This document shows positions 25,768-34,162 of a stretch of DNA of 64,000 bases, piece after piece (position 1 is the first letter of the stretch; every line of letters begins with the position of its first letter). The translations under genes were made by a program, and so were the position numbers. The notes below the pieces were generated by a model. It had not been told where the DNA came from, did no database searches, and saw nothing but the letters and a program-made list of their open reading frames with translations. Source of the DNA: Flavobacterium sp. Lineage in GTDB: Bacteria; Bacteroidota; Bacteroidia; Flavobacteriales; Flavobacteriaceae. The stretch spans positions 1,429,033-1,493,032 of the forward strand of contig NZ_JAGIAV010000004.1 in NCBI RefSeq assembly GCF_017744675.1. Direction: 5' to 3'.

Positions 25768-25839
25768 GGTCATTGCGAGGAACGAAGCAATCGCACTAGT
25801 ACTAATCGCAATGTGATTGCTTCGTTCCTCGCAATGACC
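25768..25839. repeat. Inverted GGTCATTGCGAGGAACGAAG repeat
   Basis: A 25-base arm (25768-25792, ending CGAAGCAATC) and its perfect reverse complement (25815-25839) flank a 22-base spacer. The GTCATTGCGAGGAACGAAGC word is a widely seen interspersed repeat in unrelated bacteria. GC content is well above the flanks. It looks like a small non-autonomous palindromic element inserted between the terminator and yajC. Confidence 0.85.
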
Positions 25840-25911
25840 GATACAAAAAAAATCCCAAACTCCATTTCTTGGAATTTGGGATTTAAAATTTTATTGGAAT
25901 TTTAAAAAAGC

Positions 25912-26187
25912 TTAAGCTTTTTTATTCAAAGCAGCGCTCAATTCTAAAGAGATTGCAGAACGCTCTAATTTTAATTTTCCAGACATTGTTTCGATTACAA
26001 CAGTAGTTTCTGCTAGTTCAGCAATTTTACCGTGGAAACCACTTTTTGTTACTATCTTATCACCTACTTTTAGGTTGCTTTCAAATTCTTTTTCGTTTTT
26101 AGCTCTTTTTTGCTGTGGTCTAATCATGAAGAAATAGATTACCACAAACATTAAAAGGAATGGCGCAAATTGAGATAATTGTCCCAT
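25912..26187 (-). CDS. yajC: Preprotein translocase subunit YajC
   Basis: A 91-residue single-span inner-membrane protein that associates with SecDF and the SecYEG translocon. The N-terminal membrane segment FAPFLLMFVVIYFFMI is followed by the signature RPQQKRAKNEKEFESNLKVG and the soluble domain GDKIVTKSGFHGKIAEL. Length and order match the family. It lies 126 bases downstream of nusB on the same strand, a frequent arrangement in Flavobacteria. Confidence 0.95.
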   Translation of the reverse strand: MGQLSQFAPFLLMFVVIYFFMIRPQQKRAKNEKEFESNLKVGDKIVTKSGFHGKIAELAETTVVIETMSGKLKLERSAISLELSAALNKKA

Positions 26188-26313
26188 AATTTAAATTTGT
26201 TTTTGATTTATATTTAATATTCTTTTTTTTTGCTCTTCGACTTCATTTGCGTCAGCAATTGAAGTTTGGTTTTTGGTTTTTGGAATTTAAAATATTGACA
26301 TTTTAAATATCTC

Positions 26314-27258
26314 TTACATTAACCCTCTTCCTACTTTTACCATTTTTTTATTGGCAGTCAATTCTTTAACGAGATTATCTAAAATTCCGTTGATAAAAAT
26401 ACTACTTTTTGGTGTAGAATATTCTTTTGCAATTTCTAAATATTCGTTAAGAGTTACTTTTACAGGAATTGAAGGGAATTTTATAAACTCGCAAATGGCC
26501 ATTTTCAAGATAATCGTATCAATTTCTGCAATACGATCGCTGTCCCAATTTGGCGTTTTATCTTCATATTCTTTTGCAAAAGCCGTTTCGTTCAAAATTG
26601 TTCTTCTAAACAAATCTTTTGCAAAATCTTTATCTTCAACATCTTTATACAATCTAGGCACTCTAAAATCGTCTGAATCTTCGGTTTTAATAGCCTTCAA
26701 TTGTTTAATAATATGAGTGTTTACAACCGGAATATCATCAACCCAAGTTAATTTATCGTCTTCTAAATACTCGTATAATTTTTCATTTGGCACAATAACA
26801 TTTTCAAACAAATCAATAATAAATTGTCTGTCTTCTTCAAACGTGTTTACGTTATTGCTCATGTATTTTTTGTAGATATCGCTTTCTTTAACATCATTTA
26901 AAAGCAAAATGATATAATCGTCGTTTAAAGACCAATTATTGATTTTACGATTTTCTAAAGCGATGCTAAGAGAGTTGCTTTCGGCAAGGAGTTGAAAAAT
27001 TTTGTTTTTGATAAATTTTTCGTTTGGGTTACGTTCTGCTGCAGTAGCAAGGTGTTTTTTACTTGACAGATGCAAATAGACAGCTTCTTTTTTACAAATT
27101 TCTATCAATGAAGAAAGCATTATAAGGTATAAGTCCTGAATATTATCAATGCTGTAAAAAAGGAATTTCTCCTCTTTTTCCATGTTATCAGAACCGCTTT
27201 GATGCATTGCATAAATGGATTGCATTACTTTAACGCGTATGTGTCTTCTATTTACCAC
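26314..27258 (-). CDS. nusB: Transcription antitermination factor NusB, long Bacteroidetes form
   Basis: NusB binds boxA RNA with NusE (S10) in rRNA antitermination. The C-terminal 140 residues (RLYKDVEDKDFAKDLFRRTI to the SPKSSIFINGILDNLVKEL region) are the NusB fold; the N-terminal half is the extension common in Bacteroidetes. The longest frame starts at 27309, but a minus-strand TACTTTTG box lies at 27287-27294 inside it, so translation must start later. The GTG at 27258 gives VVNRRHIRVKVMQSIYAMHQ as N-terminus and 314 residues, which fits the family; no in-frame ATG occurs before MQSI. Confidence 0.9.
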   Translation of the reverse strand: MVNRRHIRVKVMQSIYAMHQSGSDNMEKEEKFLFYSIDNIQDLYLIMLSSLIEICKKEAVYLHLSSKKHLATAAERNPNEKFIKNKIFQLLAESNSLSIALENRKINNWSLNDDYIILLLNDVKESDIYKKYMSNNVNTFEEDRQFIIDLFENVIVPNEKLYEYLEDDKLTWVDDIPVVNTHIIKQLKAIKTEDSDDFRVPRLYKDVEDKDFAKDLFRRTILNETAFAKEYEDKTPNWDSDRIAEIDTIILKMAICEFIKFPSIPVKVTLNEYLEIAKEYSTPKSSIFINGILDNLVKELTANKKMVKVGRGLM

Positions 27259-27286
27259 CGTGTAAGAACATTTAAAAATTAGTCTG

Positions 27287-27294
27287 CAAAAGTA
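27287..27294 (-). promoter_or_regulatory. Promoter -7 box of nusB
   Basis: Minus strand TACTTTTG, a TAnnTTTG match, 28 bases upstream of the proposed GTG start at 27258. It lies inside the longest open frame and thereby excludes the ATG at 27309. Confidence 0.65.
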
Positions 27295-27404
27295 TAACTT
27301 TTGAAGCATATTTTAAAATTTACACATTAAAAAAACGTTTATTTTGAGAAAAACTGAGGAAAAGTGGTCAGTGTGCAGTTTTTGAGTGGTCAGTTTTGAA
27401 AATA

Positions 27405-27447
27405 AAAAAGTCTCATTTTCAGAAAAACTAAAAATGAGACTTTTTTT
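27405..27447. terminator. Bidirectional-type terminator downstream of leucine dehydrogenase
   Basis: AAAAAGTCTCATTTT (27405-27419) and AAAATGAGACTTTTT (27431-27445) form a perfect 15-base stem. On the minus strand it ends in a T-run and would stop the leucine dehydrogenase transcript before nusB. Around it are CAGTGTGCAG and GAACACTTAAAGAGTG phrase repeats. Confidence 0.85.
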
Positions 27448-27513
27448 ACTCTAGTCCTCTAAATGTCAATCTTAAGACTGAACACTTAAAGAGTGAATGC
27501 TGAACACTAAAAA

Positions 27514-28620
27514 TTATTTAGCAGCGTTCTCGATTCTTCTTTGGTCAATACGATTTTGTGCAATAGTAAGAGCCGCTCTATGTGTTGTGATTCCGTTTTT
27601 AGCAGCGAAATCAATAATCTCTAAAGTTGTATTGTAGATATTTTCTGTTTTGCTCATGATTTCAGCTTTACCGTAGTTTGCTAATTCAGCATAAACATTG
27701 ATAATTCCACCAGCGTTGATTAAGAAATCTGGAGCATATAAAATTCCTCTTTCTTGCAATCTTGCTCCGTGAACATTCTCATCAGCTAATTGATTGTTGG
27801 CAGCACCAGCAATAACTTTAGCTTTAATTTTATCTACTGTATTATCGTTGATTGTTGCTCCCATCGCACATGGCGCATAGATATCAACATCTGCAGCATA
27901 TAAATCTTCACCAGTATAAATTGTTGCATTGTATTTTGAAGCAACTTGGTATAATTTTTCTTCGTTAATATCAGAAATCGTTACCTGTGCTCCTTCTTTA
28001 GTTAAATAATCCACTAAAGTTTCACCCACGTGTCCAATTCCTTGTACCAAAACTTTTTTACCATCTAAGACATCAGTTCCAAACTGACTTTTAGCAGCAG
28101 CTTTCATACCTAAATAAACACCATAAGCTGTAACTGGAGAAGGGTTTCCAGAACCTCCTCTTTCTTCAGAAATACCCGTTACATAAGGTGTTACATCTCT
28201 TACAGTATCCATGTCTTTAGTTTCCATTCCGACATCTTCTGCTGTAATATATCTTCCGCTAAGTGAGTGAACAAATTCACCAAACTTACGCATCAATTCA
28301 GGTGTTTTTTGTGTTTTTGCATCACCAATAATAACCGCTTTACCTCCACCAATATTTAGTCCAGTAATAGCCGATTTAAAAGTCATACCTCTTGAAAGGC
28401 GTAAAACATCATTTAAAGCTTCCCATTCTGTGTTATAATTCCACATTCTGGTTCCTCCCAAAGCTGGTCCCATAACCGAATTATGAATACCAATAATTGC
28501 TTTTAAACCTGTATCTTTGTCATTGCAAAATACAATTTGTTCGTGATCGTCAAAAGATAATTGACCAAAAACAGGATCCATTTTTTGAAGTTCCTTTCCA
28601 GTTGCGAAAGTTGCATCCAT
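27514..28620 (-). CDS. ldh: Leucine dehydrogenase (Glu/Leu/Phe/Val dehydrogenase)
   Basis: Oxidatively deaminates leucine and other branched amino acids with NAD+. The 368-residue length and the N-terminal catalytic domain with GPALGGTRMW, SRGMTFKSAITGLNIGGGKAV (the glycine-rich loop with catalytic lysine) and AEDVGMETKDMD fit leucine dehydrogenases rather than hexameric glutamate dehydrogenases. The Rossmann domain shows VLVQGIGHVGETLVDYL and an ISDIN acid for NAD selectivity. APCAMGATIND and GAANNQLAD close the site. A minus-strand TATGTTTG box at 28671-28678 is the likely promoter. HMG-CoA lyase at 13.6 kb is a later enzyme in the same pathway. Confidence 0.93.
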   Translation of the reverse strand: MDATFATGKELQKMDPVFGQLSFDDHEQIVFCNDKDTGLKAIIGIHNSVMGPALGGTRMWNYNTEWEALNDVLRLSRGMTFKSAITGLNIGGGKAVIIGDAKTQKTPELMRKFGEFVHSLSGRYITAEDVGMETKDMDTVRDVTPYVTGISEERGGSGNPSPVTAYGVYLGMKAAAKSQFGTDVLDGKKVLVQGIGHVGETLVDYLTKEGAQVTISDINEEKLYQVASKYNATIYTGEDLYAADVDIYAPCAMGATINDNTVDKIKAKVIAGAANNQLADENVHGARLQERGILYAPDFLINAGGIINVYAELANYGKAEIMSKTENIYNTTLEIIDFAAKNGITTHRAALTIAQNRIDQRRIENAAK

Positions 28621-28670
28621 AGCGCTAGTATTAATTAGGTTAAAATTACGAATTCGTCAAAAAGACTTCT

Positions 28671-28678
28671 CAAACATA
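28671..28678 (-). promoter_or_regulatory. Promoter -7 box of leucine dehydrogenase
   Basis: Minus strand TATGTTTG, a TAnnTTTG match, 50 bases upstream of the ATG. It lies in the region divergent to the ABC transporter gene. Confidence 0.6.
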
Positions 28679-28824
28679 ATTAAAAAATACACATGTGCTA
28701 ATTTTTTATCTATTAAATAACAATTTTACAATATTATTGTTTTGATTAAATCGCAAATTATTATAATTTTATTTGATAATAATTCTTAAATACAAATCAA
28801 TTCAATATCACATTTCTTAAAAAA

Positions 28825-30603
28825 ATGAAAGAATTAAGCTATTTAAACAAATATTTCATTAAGTATAAATATAGTTTTTCAGCAGGTATTTTAATAACCA
28901 TAATCGCACAAATATTTTCTTTATTCACTCCAAAGCTCATTAGCAAGTCTTTAAACGCTATTGAGAGTTTTGATAAACTTTCTATTTCAGAGCAAAATTC
29001 TGAAACCGTGATTGCAGGTTTTCATCAGGATCTCATTCATAATGTGCTACTTATCATCGGAACTACGATTGTTGCTGGTTTTTTAACCTTTTTAATGCGC
29101 CAGACTTTAATTGTAATGTCTCGTCATATAGAATTTGATTTAAAAAATGAAGTTTTCAGACAATACGAAAATCTTTCTCAGAATTTTTACAAACAAAACA
29201 GAACCGGAGACTTGATGAATCGCATTAGCGAAGACGTTTCTAAAGTTCGTATGTACGTTGGTCCAGCGGTAATGTATACTATTAATACATTTATTCGTTT
29301 TGCTATCGTTATCATATATATGTATAATGTATCGCCACTTCTTACTTTATATACTATATTGCCACTGCCGATACTTTCGTATTGCATTTTTAAACTAAGC
29401 TCTGAAATCAATAAACGAAGCACGACTTTCCAGCAATATCTTTCTAAAGTTTCGAGTTTCACGCAAGAAATTTTTTCAGGAATTCGCGTTATAAAAGCAT
29501 ATTCTTTAGAAAATCAGCATCAAAATAATATGGTTGATCTGGCGGAAGAAAGCAAACGCAAAAGTTTAAGTCTGGCTAGAGTACAATCTTTATTTGGTCC
29601 GTTGATGATTGCCCTTATCGGAATTAGTAATTTGGTGGTTATTTATTTTGGAGGCGTGATGTACATTAACGGAAGCATTCCGAATATCGGAACCATTGCC
29701 GAGTTTATATTATATGTAAATATGCTAACCTGGCCCGTAGCTTCTTTAGGATGGGTTTCTTCTATGGTACAAGAAGCAGAAGCTTCGCAAAAACGTTTGA
29801 ACGAATTTTTGAAAATTGAACCAGAAATTAAAAACAACAACGAAGATTCGTCAGAAATACAAGGATATATTGCTTTCGAAAATGTTTCTTTTACTTATAA
29901 AGATACTAATATCGAAGCCTTGAAAAATGTTTCTTTTACGGTTAAAAAAGGAGAAACGCTCGCCATTTTAGGAAAAACAGGTTCTGGAAAATCGACGATT
30001 CTTTCTTTGATTTCAAGATTGTATGATGTGACAGACGGCGAAATTAAAATTGATGAAAACGAAATCAGCACTTTAAACTTAAATGATCTTCGCAATAATA
30101 TCGGAATCGTGCCTCAAGATGCTTTCTTATTTTCGGACACGATTAAAAACAATATCAAATTCGGAAATCAAAATGCAACGGATGAAGAAGTGATCGAGGC
30201 GGCAAAAAATGCCGTTGTTCACGACAACATTATTGCTTTTAACAAACAATATGACACCATTTTAGGAGAAAGAGGGATTACACTTTCGGGAGGGCAAAAA
30301 CAGCGTGTTTCTATTGCAAGAGCGATTATAAAAAATCCTGCAATCTTACTTTTTGACGACTGTTTGTCTGCAGTTGATACCGAAACCGAAGAAATGATTT
30401 TGAATAATTTGTTTGAAATTTCTAAAGACAAAACCACCATAATTGTGAGTCATCGAGTATCTTCTGCAAAGAATGCAGACAAAATTATTATTCTCGAAGA
30501 TGGTCGCATAATTCAACAAGGCTCTCATAATCAATTAATAAATCAAGAGGGATATTATTCGGCGTTATATTTAAAACAACTTTCGGAAAAAGAATTACTT
30601 TAA
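28825..30603 (+). CDS. ABC transporter, fused permease/ATPase (exporter type)
   Basis: A 592-residue half-transporter of the MsbA/LmrA type that works as a homo- or heterodimer in the inner membrane. Six membrane segments occupy about 1-320. The ATPase part follows: Walker A LGKTGSGKSTIL, Q-loop IVPQDAFLFSDTI, signature TLSGGQKQRVSIARA, Walker B AILLFDDCLSAVD and H-loop IIVSHRVSSAKNAD. The canonical Walker B glutamate after the DD is replaced by Cys (LFDDCLSAVD), as in the degenerate halves of some heterodimeric exporters, so full ATPase activity may need a partner. The substrate is unknown; lipid or drug export is possible. Confidence 0.9.
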   Translation: MKELSYLNKYFIKYKYSFSAGILITIIAQIFSLFTPKLISKSLNAIESFDKLSISEQNSETVIAGFHQDLIHNVLLIIGTTIVAGFLTFLMRQTLIVMSRHIEFDLKNEVFRQYENLSQNFYKQNRTGDLMNRISEDVSKVRMYVGPAVMYTINTFIRFAIVIIYMYNVSPLLTLYTILPLPILSYCIFKLSSEINKRSTTFQQYLSKVSSFTQEIFSGIRVIKAYSLENQHQNNMVDLAEESKRKSLSLARVQSLFGPLMIALIGISNLVVIYFGGVMYINGSIPNIGTIAEFILYVNMLTWPVASLGWVSSMVQEAEASQKRLNEFLKIEPEIKNNNEDSSEIQGYIAFENVSFTYKDTNIEALKNVSFTVKKGETLAILGKTGSGKSTILSLISRLYDVTDGEIKIDENEISTLNLNDLRNNIGIVPQDAFLFSDTIKNNIKFGNQNATDEEVIEAAKNAVVHDNIIAFNKQYDTILGERGITLSGGQKQRVSIARAIIKNPAILLFDDCLSAVDTETEEMILNNLFEISKDKTTIIVSHRVSSAKNADKIIILEDGRIIQQGSHNQLINQEGYYSALYLKQLSEKELL

Positions 30604-30656
30604 TTGTTGCGTAATAGATAATTTTTTATGATTTTTGAGTACTATTAATTCCAAAA

Positions 30657-31040
30657 ATGATAGAACGTATTATGAGAGAAAATGACATGTTAGAAAAAGA
30701 AGAGATTTTTTCTAAAGTATTACGCGCAGGAAGAAGAACTTATTTCTTTGATGTGAGAGCTACCAAAGCTGATGATTATTACATTACTATTACCGAAAGC
30801 AAAAAATTTACTGAGGAAGATGGTTCTTTTCACTTCAAAAAACACAAAATCTATTTATACAAAGAAGATTTTAGTGCATTCTCTGAAATATTAGAAGAAA
30901 TGACTTCTTATGTTTTAAACCACAAAGGAGAAGAAGTTATTTCTGAAAGACACCAAAAAGATTTTAAAAAAGAATACAGTTCTGAAAAATCTGAAAGCCA
31001 AAGATCTAGTTTTACAGATATTGATTTTGACGATATTTAA
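30657..31040 (+). CDS. PUR-alpha-like nucleic-acid-binding protein (DUF3276)
   Basis: A 127-residue protein with one PUR repeat: EEIFSKVLRAGRRTYFFDVRATKADDYYITITESKK and the HKIYLYKEDFSAFSEILEEM segment. PUR proteins bind purine-rich single-stranded DNA or RNA; bacterial members dimerise to form the full fold. The C-terminus is a charged, probably disordered tail (SEKSESQRSSFTDIDFDDI). Three in-frame ATG codons (30657, 30672 and 30687) occur near the start; the longest is given. The gene follows the ABC transporter by 53 bases and ends at a terminator at 31065. Confidence 0.85.
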   Translation: MIERIMRENDMLEKEEIFSKVLRAGRRTYFFDVRATKADDYYITITESKKFTEEDGSFHFKKHKIYLYKEDFSAFSEILEEMTSYVLNHKGEEVISERHQKDFKKEYSSEKSESQRSSFTDIDFDDI

Positions 31041-31064
31041 TCAAAAATCATCCCTATAAGTAGG

Positions 31065-31097
31065 AGTCCAATTTGTTCTGCATTTTGGGCTTTTTTT
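31065..31097 (+). terminator. Terminator after the PUR-protein gene
   Basis: AGTCCAA (31065-31071) pairs with TTGGGCT (31085-31091), one G-T wobble included, followed by a T-run. The GTGAGATG and GTAAAATGTGAG phrase repeats fill 31105-31190. Confidence 0.75.
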
Positions 31098-31202
31098 ATA
31101 TATTTATTTGTGAGATGCGATTTGTAAAATGTGAGATGCATCATTCACTTCATCTCACTTGTAACATTTCACAAATTACATTTTACTCTTAACTAACAAA
31201 AA

Positions 31203-32027
31203 ATGAAAAAATTAATTCTTCTTTTAAGTTTCGTTTTCTTTGGAATTTCTCTTTCTGCTCAGAATATAGAATATGAAACGAAAAATAATATTCAATATTA
31301 TAATGCAGCTGCAAATAAAGCAGATAAATATATTAGCGAAAGATGTGTTTTAGATATTTATTATCCGAAAAATAAAACTGGATTTGCTACCATTGTGTGG
31401 TTTCACGGCGGAGGATTAACTGGCGGAAACAAAGAAATTCCAGAAGCTTTAAAAAATAAAGGTTTTGCTATTATTGGCGTAAACTATAGATTGTCGCCAA
31501 AAGCAAAAGCGGCAAAAGCGATTGAAGATGCCGCAGCTGCAGTTGCTTGGACTTTCAATAATATTGCCAATTATGGCGGAGACAAATCTCAGATTTTTGT
31601 TTCTGGACATTCCGCAGGAGGATATTTGGGAATGATGATTGGCTTGGATAAAAAATGGCTTCAAAAAGAAAATATCGATGCCAATCAAATTGCAGGACTT
31701 ATTCCGTTTAGCGGACAATGCATTACACATTTCGAAATTAGAAGAGAAAACGGAATTCCAGAAAAACAGCCAAAAATTGACGAATTTGCTCCTCTATACC
31801 ACGTTCGTGCCGATGCTCCGCCTTTATTGTTAATTACAGGAGATCGTGAATTGGAAATGTTGGGACGCTATGAAGAAAACGCATATATGGCCAGAATGAT
31901 GAAGTTGGTTGGACACACGCAAACTAAATTATATGAATTGGACGGCTACGGCCACGGAATGACAGAACCTGGTTTTCCGCTTTTGGTTAATGAAGTAAAC
32001 CGAATTTTAAAAGAACGCAAAAAATAA
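31203..32027 (+). CDS. Exported alpha/beta hydrolase (acetyl esterase-like)
   Basis: A 274-residue esterase of the hormone-sensitive-lipase/BD-FAE group. The signal peptide ends near LSLSAQ (about 20), so it is periplasmic or secreted. The oxyanion motif VWFHGGGLTGG, the nucleophile elbow VSGHSAGGYLG, the acid in LLLITGDRELEM and the histidine in YGHGMTEPG make a complete triad. LDIYYPKNKTGFATIVW is the usual lead-in of carbohydrate esterases in Bacteroidetes. The substrate is unknown. It is followed after 23 bases by another hydrolase gene on the same strand. Confidence 0.85.
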   Translation: MKKLILLLSFVFFGISLSAQNIEYETKNNIQYYNAAANKADKYISERCVLDIYYPKNKTGFATIVWFHGGGLTGGNKEIPEALKNKGFAIIGVNYRLSPKAKAAKAIEDAAAAVAWTFNNIANYGGDKSQIFVSGHSAGGYLGMMIGLDKKWLQKENIDANQIAGLIPFSGQCITHFEIRRENGIPEKQPKIDEFAPLYHVRADAPPLLLITGDRELEMLGRYEENAYMARMMKLVGHTQTKLYELDGYGHGMTEPGFPLLVNEVNRILKERKK

Positions 32028-32050
32028 TCACTAAATAAAAATCCACGGCA

Positions 32051-32599
32051 ATGGAGACACAACTATTAATTATACCAGGACTTGGAGATTCTGGAGAAAA
32101 ACACTGGCAAACTTTTTGGCATAAGAAATTCGAAAACTCAATTCGTGTTGTACAAGACAATTGGGATGAACCGATTCGAGAAGAATGGCTTGATAGATTA
32201 AACGAGAATATTTTAAAACTTAGCGAACCTACTATTTTAGTAGCGCACAGCTTGGCTGTTTCATTGGTTTTGCATTGGGCAGAAAAATACAACAATCCAA
32301 ATATTATTGGCGCCTTTCTGGTTGCACCAGCAGATGTAGATTCGCCAGAACACACACCAGAGAGCATCAGAAATTTTTCGCCAATGCCTCTTTATAAATT
32401 ACCTTTCCCATCTGTAGTTGTAGCAAGCGAAAATGATCCGTATGCTTCTTTTGAAAGAAAGAATTACTTCGCAGAAAAATGGGGAAGCGATTTTGTTAAT
32501 ATCGGAAAACAAGGCCACATCAACTCCGATTCTGATTTAAAATATTGGGAAGAAGGGCAGTTGATTTTACAGCAATTAATTGATAAAATAAATTCTTAA
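32051..32599 (+). CDS. RBBP9/YdeN-family serine hydrolase
   Basis: A 182-residue single-domain alpha/beta hydrolase. LLIIPGLGDSGEKHWQTFW at the start, the nucleophile motif VAHSLAVSLVLHW (AHSLA instead of GHSLG), FPSVVVASENDPYAS with the acid, and the histidine in KQGHINSDS match the RBBP9/YdeN family, whose physiological substrates are poorly known. There is no signal peptide. It is probably cotranscribed with the preceding esterase; a strong inverted repeat follows. Confidence 0.85.
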   Translation: METQLLIIPGLGDSGEKHWQTFWHKKFENSIRVVQDNWDEPIREEWLDRLNENILKLSEPTILVAHSLAVSLVLHWAEKYNNPNIIGAFLVAPADVDSPEHTPESIRNFSPMPLYKLPFPSVVVASENDPYASFERKNYFAEKWGSDFVNIGKQGHINSDSDLKYWEEGQLILQQLIDKINS

Positions 32600-32605
32600 A
32601 GTAAT

Positions 32606-32676
32606 CAGTGATCAGATTTTTAGTATTCAGTTCTCTCAATGAGTTTAATAACTAAACACTAAAAATCTGATCACTG
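32606..32676. terminator. 19-bp inverted repeat between convergent genes
   Basis: CAGTGATCAGATTTTTAGT (32606-32624) and its exact reverse complement (32658-32676) enclose 33 bases. It lies between the RBBP9-like gene and csaA, whose stop codon is six bases further on. It uses the same GAACACT/CAGTG/CTAAAAAT words as the gap at 27480-27510. Confidence 0.7.
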
Positions 32677-32682
32677 AACACT

Positions 32683-33018
32683 TCACCCAATACGCAGTCC
32701 GTTTGGAATTTTAAAATCGGGAGCTAATAAAATAACATCTCCCTCCTCGCCTACAGCGCCAAGTACCAAACATTCGCTCATAAACTTTCCGATTTGTTTT
32801 TTCGGAAAATTCACTACCGCCACAATCTGGCGATTTACTAAATCTTCTTTCTGATATCTTTTAGTTATTTGTGCCGAAGATTTTCTAATTCCTATTTCTG
32901 AACCAAAATCAATGGTTAGTTGAAAAGCTGGTTTTCTGGCTTCAGGAAAATCGTTTACTTCTATAATAGTTCCGACGCGCATATCGGTTCTTCCAAATTC
33001 GCTCCAAGTTAAATCCAT
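32683..33018 (-). CDS. csaA: tRNA-binding-domain protein CsaA
   Basis: A 111-residue protein consisting of one OB-fold of the EMAP/Trbp111 type. DMRVGTIIEVNDFPEARKPAFQLTIDFG is the start of the fold, and RKSSAQITKRYQKEDLVNRQIVAVVNFPKKQIGKFMSECLVLGA carries the conserved core. CsaA binds tRNA-like RNA and has been described in Bacillus as a chaperone with export-related activity. It works as a dimer in the cytoplasm. A minus-strand TAGGTTTG box at 33035-33042 may be its promoter. Confidence 0.93.
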   Translation of the reverse strand: MDLTWSEFGRTDMRVGTIIEVNDFPEARKPAFQLTIDFGSEIGIRKSSAQITKRYQKEDLVNRQIVAVVNFPKKQIGKFMSECLVLGAVGEEGDVILLAPDFKIPNGLRIG

Positions 33019-33141
33019 TTTTAATCTTTTATTACAAACCTATAAATTTTGTAATTAATGCGCCTAATTCTATAACCTTTTCTTTTGCCAACGCTCTAAT
33101 TTTACGATAAGAACTAGTAGCTAAACGAAAAACATATAAAC

Positions 33142-34035
33142 ATGGAACATACTGAACCAAATGCGTGCATGTCAATTAAAGATTTTGAATCTAATTTAAA
33201 ACAGGTTCACACGGATAAATATATAGAAGTAGCACAAAATGTACGACTATACGTTAAAGATTACGGCCAAGGTAAACCTGTAATCCTTATACATGGATGG
33301 CCGCTTTCTAACGAAATGTGGGAATATCAAATAGACCATTTAGTGCAGAACAATTTTCGCGTTATTGCTTACGACCGTCGAGGTTTCGGGAAATCTTCTC
33401 AGCCTTGGGATGGTTACGATTATGATACTTTGGCAGATGATCTTAAAGAAATTATCGAACAGCTGGAGTTGGAAGATGTAACGATTGTTGGATTTTCAAT
33501 GGGTGGCGGTGAAGTGGTTCGTTATTTTAGCCGTCATGGCGGAAAAGGCGTCACCAAAGCTGCTTTGATTTCATCAATTATTCCTTTTCTCTTAAAAACT
33601 CACGATAATCCTGATGGCCACCCGAAAGAAAAAAGTGAAAATACCGCAGCAGCCATCAAAGAAGATAGAATCGCGTTTGTAGATAATTTTGGAAAAACGT
33701 TTTTTGGCGTAAACATTATCAACAAACCCGTTAGCACGCCTTTATTAGAATATTACAGAAATCTATGTTCTGCTGCTTCTCCTCGAGCTACTTTAAAATG
33801 CGCTGAATCTTTTTCTTATACCGATTTTAGAGAAGAACTCGATTTTATTAAAGTTCCAACTCTTATCATTCATGGAGACGACGATAAAATTGTGCCAATT
33901 GATCTTACTTCAAGAAAAGCGGCAAAATCTATAGCAAACAATACTTATATCGAATATTCAGGAGCACCGCACGGTCTTTTTTACACCGATAGAGATAAGC
34001 TTAACGAAGACTTATTGGAATTTTTGAATTCCTAA
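33142..34035 (+). CDS. Alpha/beta hydrolase, cofactor-free haloperoxidase/esterase type
   Basis: A 297-residue hydrolase. VILIHGWPLSNEMWEYQ carries the oxyanion motif, AYDRRGFGKSSQPWDGYDYDTLADDL is the hallmark of the non-heme chloroperoxidase/perhydrolase group, VGFSMGGGEVVRYFSRHG is the nucleophile elbow, LIIHGDDDKIVP holds the acid, and SGAPHGLFYTD the histidine. The 28-residue N-terminal lead is longer than in most members and not a signal peptide. Activity on esters or peracid formation is possible. The gene is divergent from csaA and ends at a terminator. Confidence 0.88.
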   Translation: MEHTEPNACMSIKDFESNLKQVHTDKYIEVAQNVRLYVKDYGQGKPVILIHGWPLSNEMWEYQIDHLVQNNFRVIAYDRRGFGKSSQPWDGYDYDTLADDLKEIIEQLELEDVTIVGFSMGGGEVVRYFSRHGGKGVTKAALISSIIPFLLKTHDNPDGHPKEKSENTAAAIKEDRIAFVDNFGKTFFGVNIINKPVSTPLLEYYRNLCSAASPRATLKCAESFSYTDFREELDFIKVPTLIIHGDDDKIVPIDLTSRKAAKSIANNTYIEYSGAPHGLFYTDRDKLNEDLLEFLNS

Positions 34036-34049
34036 AAAACTAAAAAAAG

Positions 34050-34100
34050 TATCCAAAGAAGCAAGCTCTGGCAGCTAACTGCTTTTTTGGATATTTTTTA
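34050..34100 (+). terminator. Terminator after the hydrolase gene
   Basis: TATCCAAAGAAGCA (34050-34063) pairs imperfectly with TGCTTTTTTGGATA (34080-34093), leaving A-rich/T-rich centres, and T-runs follow. Confidence 0.8.
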
Positions 34101-34162
34101 TTCTTGTGCTCTTTTATTTACAGATTTTTAAAGCTATTTTTGGGAATCAAATTTCAGAAAAA

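Noticed and set aside
27259..27309. 17-residue N-terminal extension of NusB from the ATG at 27309
   Set aside because: A minus-strand TACTTTTG box lies within it and the sequence has no family likeness; GTG at 27258 is preferred.
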